From Apostichopus japonicus (taxonomy: Eukaryota; Echinodermata; Holothuroidea; Aspidochirotida; Stichopodidae): a DNA stretch of 64,000 nt. The notes below the pieces were generated by a model. The model saw only the letters and a list, made by a program, of their open reading frames with translations, searched no databases and was not told the origin of the DNA. The position numbers and the translations under genes were made by a program. The stretch covers positions 26,304,564-26,368,563 of the forward strand of contig NC_092571.1 of the NCBI RefSeq assembly GCF_037975245.1, given 5' to 3'. Positions within the stretch are counted from its first letter, which is position 1; every line of letters begins with the position of its first letter. Of this stretch, positions 60,401 to 64,000 are shown piece by piece.

Positions 60401-63400
60401 TTTCTTTCCAATAAGGCTAATTAAACTACATGTTTGGGCCTAAAGTAAAAAAAAACAAAGATCAAAATGCACAAAAAAAAAAAAACGATGGGACGAGAAC
60501 ACTTTGGTTACTTGTCAAATCAACCGCTTTGCAATGTCTTTCTTTAGGGGCCGTTGCGTAGAAAGGAGCTGTGTAACGATGTATTTGGGATCCCAAAGGA
60601 GAGTGAAATATCGATTGTTGGGCTTGGGTGAGAACTTTGTTTGAATTTGCCGCTAGCAGCACAATACTCCCAGATATGGCTCAGAACTTGCTTGGAATGC
60701 CCATTTTGGTATCGGGAGAGAATTTTGTCTCTTTTGGTTTCCCGGAGGGGAAACTATGGAGTCATTCTTACCGACCTTGGAAAATCGTGACGGGAACCGC
60801 GGATTGCAAGGTCTGCAAATGACTACAACGCGGATCGCAAAATCGGTTGCTGCTATTACACTTAGATTCGTCTAACACGGCAGCATACAGAAACGTTGTA
60901 CTCAAAGCCGAAGCGAGAGTGAATTGATCAGGTCACACATTCGGTGTACCGCGAAGCCCACTAAAGCTGCAGCATTGTCATATAATTCTTGACCTCTGAT
61001 AGCGATCTTGCAGCACCTAAATTAATTTAGAATGAAAAGGAAAAGGGAAGTGGAATATATCTCAGAGCCGTAGCGATTACCAGGCGCGAAGCCTCGGAAG
61101 TTGCATTGTTTCTGAAACGTTTTGTCCTCTCACACAAAATTACGTGTCAGAGGAATTTCTGGTTGGATTAATGATGTGATTGTAAGCATCAAAATACATT
61201 TCAGAGAAGCGTTCAATTTCATTGGAAAGTATTTGAGAGCCCCAATGGGGGATCCTTATACAAGATCCCAGAGGCTACGGATTTTGAGATATATATTGTT
61301 CGTCTAATAACGTTGATATTTGTTTGGGTGTTTGGGGTGGGGGAAGTACCCCACATATACTTGCTAGGAATGATGGGTAGCTTGCTAAGTGATTCTAATT
61401 ATTTAATAGAAAGTGGCTATATCACAGGATTGTCTTCTAATCATGTATCACTGTGAACAACTGTTGTAGGCTACTCAGTATACTACTTTAGATACTACTC
61501 TGTATACTTAGGTAAACTCGCTGACCTCAAATAAGTTTTGACATACTGAAGATGGTGTATATAGACTCGTGGTATTCGTATACACCAAGTATATGCATAA
61601 GTAATTTGGTTAAAAATTGACTGAAAGTCCCTTTTCCTCCAGAATTGCTAAGTCCCATGATAATAAACCGTATGCATTAAACTGTGTCTCGAAAATTAAA
61701 TGCAATGTATTAATTAGTATTGTTTCATTGTAAATTTATGTTTGTGCCTAAACCCATCATGTCTAACATTAATGTTGTCATGATTCAGGTACCTGTTTCT
61801 TTCCTTAAAAACAGGACTTGATTATCATCAGATCGTTATTTTGAATTAAGAGCATGCAATGCATATTGCAGCTGTTGCACCCTATAACTTTAGCTTTTGC
61901 ACAATGTTTAGCTATACTCATTAAGCAGAAGCTTTATTCTTCTGGAACATAGTTTCTCAGTTAGCTGCTAATATATTTAACAATGTGAACAGCTGAGCGG
62001 ACTCGACTGGACTCACTACTGAAGCCGAGACCAAGGCGAGTCGGAGCAAAGTCTTTAGCAACAACAATTTCAAATACCACGCTAATGAACAAAATAACCA
62101 GCTCCAACCCCCCCCCCCCCAGCCCCTTAATATGTATGTTTTGAACCCATTAGACTATTTAAGGCTTAGACGGATTTGGTGAGCTCCCACATAGATTTGA
62201 ACACGGACAGATTATCAGACATTGCTGCAGTCGAATTTGTTCCACATCCAATTTATATCTAATCGTGTAGGCAGGACTTTGGTAAGTCTATAACAAACTG
62301 ATGAAGATGAATTGTTATTGGGATGACTATATCAACAATGACGTTATACTTGAACTTTGTATTAACTATGTTGTTTGTGTTGTCACGTACGCACAGTTGG
62401 ATGTTTCATTTTCTAAATGGGCTCCAGTCAGTGTGTGCATTGACTCTACTACTGAAATGTATATATGCGAACAACAATTCAATGTAATGCCGGCATATAA
62501 ATTCATGACATAAAATTCGATAAAGTAGTCGTAAATGCTTAGTTCAGTAACAATGTTTCTGTATGCGGCTTTAATACCGGTATTTGCTTCCATTTTTATC
62601 TGATTCAACTGTGTTTGTTTTTTAATTGCAAGATTTGAAATACGCTGCACCCCTTGCAAATAGTGAGATAAAACCTACATTCTATAAGCAATCGTATATG
62701 GTTGGTTTAGGGAGAATCGTCTTTGTCCGCAGCGTTAATTTCGACGTTCATTTGGCCTGTGTCAATTAAGACGTTTGTTGTTGTTGAGCTGCATGACGTG
62801 TAATATAATTCCTACCAGTGGCTCTATATACGGCAGTCTCGACTGTGCGTTGTGACATCCGTTTCAAGGTGTGACATGGTAGTTGAGCAGTTTTATTTAT
62901 TGTTATCAAACTGTTCTCTTTTCCTTATAAGTACATCGATACTCTTTATTATTGGAAATTATTGCTGTGTTTTTCTGCCCCTTAATAACTATCACATTTG
63001 ACAATGCGTTTTATCACTAAATTGAAATGTTAATAATATCTTTAGTAACCGCTTGATACGATTTAAAACAAAATCATCCTATGTTGTAAATCAATTTCTG
63101 CATATGTTATAACTTCGATTTAAGCAGATTTTGGAGAGCATACATTTTCGAATTGTTTTAAATCATGTTGTTGTCAGAACTCCCAGTATTGCCAAGAGGG
63201 TGGATGGGGGGGGGGGGCAGGGAGGTCGTGATATTTAATTATATCGCTTATACCGAAGACTATGTGGCTTACTTTGTTATGTTCCATCCCTCCGTCCGTC
63301 TGACTTAATTGATATATACCTTTCAATTAGTTTATTGCTATGATAGTCAGCAACATTACAAACACTGATGGTCACATTAATGATACTTACCTTTTTATCT

Positions 63401-64000
63401 TTTCGTTTTTCCATTTTTATAGAAGCACCCTTCACATGAATTCAACATGGAATGCGATCATAGTTACATCTTTATATTAGTGGGTTTTCTGTCTAAAAAG
63501 TGATACCTTGAGTCGACTTGTACGTTGAGAACAAGGATAAGCAATATTTAGTGATAGACTTATGTAAGGCTTGGGCTGTTTGATCAAAAATGTCAGATCT
63601 AGAATTTCATTACTATGGCTTTAAAACTAACAGATTTAAATATCTTACAGTAAAGAAATAGCCAAGTTCACCAGGAAATTGAGTTATACTTTTATTACAA
63701 ACAATCTCTTAGTTGTTACAAATTGTTTCCTACTTGTACGAAGCCTGTTTGACAGCCTTTAACTTTATAATTATATACGGCTAAAAACATCCACCGTAAA
63801 TACAAGCATAATTCCAAACAAAACAAAAACCGTGATACTGTGAATGAGTTGATTGTCTCACCCTGCTTGTTCTAAAATTAAATAGTCAATAGATCGCCGA
63901 GCATAACAATAAACTTATATAAACTTAGCTACCAATGCATTATGCTTTCCATATTTTCTGCTTAATCAGTGCCGGTGGTTTTTCTTCGGTAGTCAACAAT
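57479..64000. other. Intergenic, almost nothing identified
   Basis: No transposon ends or multi-exon gene were recognised. There is an (AT)n run at 59756, an A-run near 60472, a C-run near 62108 and a G-run near 63209. An ORF at 60676-60822 (MAQNLLGMPILVSGENF, then FPEGKLWSHSYRPWK) looks protein-like but has no known domain. Confidence 0.45.
59524..59604 (+). other. Exon-like segment, 27 codons
   Basis: Acceptor ACCTTCTTCAG and donor GTAAGT, phase 1-1, open: LASVEVNGIHKYNADIDC then FPERHRCN. The phase matches the Ig-gene exons of this window but no Ig landmark is present. No partner exon found. Confidence 0.25.

Overview
The window is nuclear DNA of an invertebrate animal, most likely a marine deuterostome and probably an echinoderm. 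It is AT-rich, with multi-exon genes bounded by canonical GT-AG introns, tRNA-headed short repeats, many small hAT- and TTAA-type DNA transposons, long (TA)n tracts and recurrent AGGCCTA-type words. The phylum is an inference from sequence style, not from a diagnostic gene. Nearly all long open frames are chance or low-complexity; real coding sequence is confined to short exons.

Layout: 1-6.65 kb is a degenerate tandem array of a ~1.4-kb unit, and four of its five copies hold a 24-nt segment bounded by AG and GT. 8.26-10.7 kb is a second tandem array with repeated 20-21-nt segments that look like micro-exons. 11.75-13.4 kb is a repeat cluster: (TA)n tracts, a 373-bp tandem unit with a tRNA-like head, a perfect 76-bp palindrome, and a tRNA-headed element carrying an apparently complete type I hammerhead ribozyme. 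A second, divergent hammerhead lies at 11.84 kb.

14.0-20.9 kb (+) holds the best gene: a type I membrane protein with four immunoglobulin-like domains in V-C-V-C order, a transmembrane helix split over two exons and a 23-residue tail. All exon phases agree. Its 3' flank is repeated and invaded by hAT elements. 24-30.2 kb is transposon-rich: several hAT elements with visible 8-bp target duplications, a TTAA element with a nested TAA-flanked MITE, and a composite repeat that recurs inverted at 47.6 kb.

30.57-31.22 kb (+) has a second Ig gene start (signal peptide exon plus one V-domain exon), followed by a minus-strand Tx1/L1-like LINE relic. Unassigned exon-like segments lie at 33.3, 34.5 and 35.0 kb. 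37.98-43.20 kb is a 5.2-kb element with TTAA flanks and ~16-bp inverted termini, like Kolobok elements, carrying an intact two-exon 135-aa reading frame of unknown function.

46.7-47.4 kb is a 210-bp satellite. 47.6-49.8 kb holds hAT copies. 51-54.8 kb has SINEs, a TTAA MITE, a palindromic minisatellite and a 237-bp duplication. 54.78-57.47 kb is a 2.7-kb element ending in inverted minisatellites. 57.5-64 kb shows almost nothing identifiable.

The two Ig genes share strand and phase-1 exon borders and may belong to one receptor cluster. The rest of the window is mostly the product of transposition and tandem duplication.
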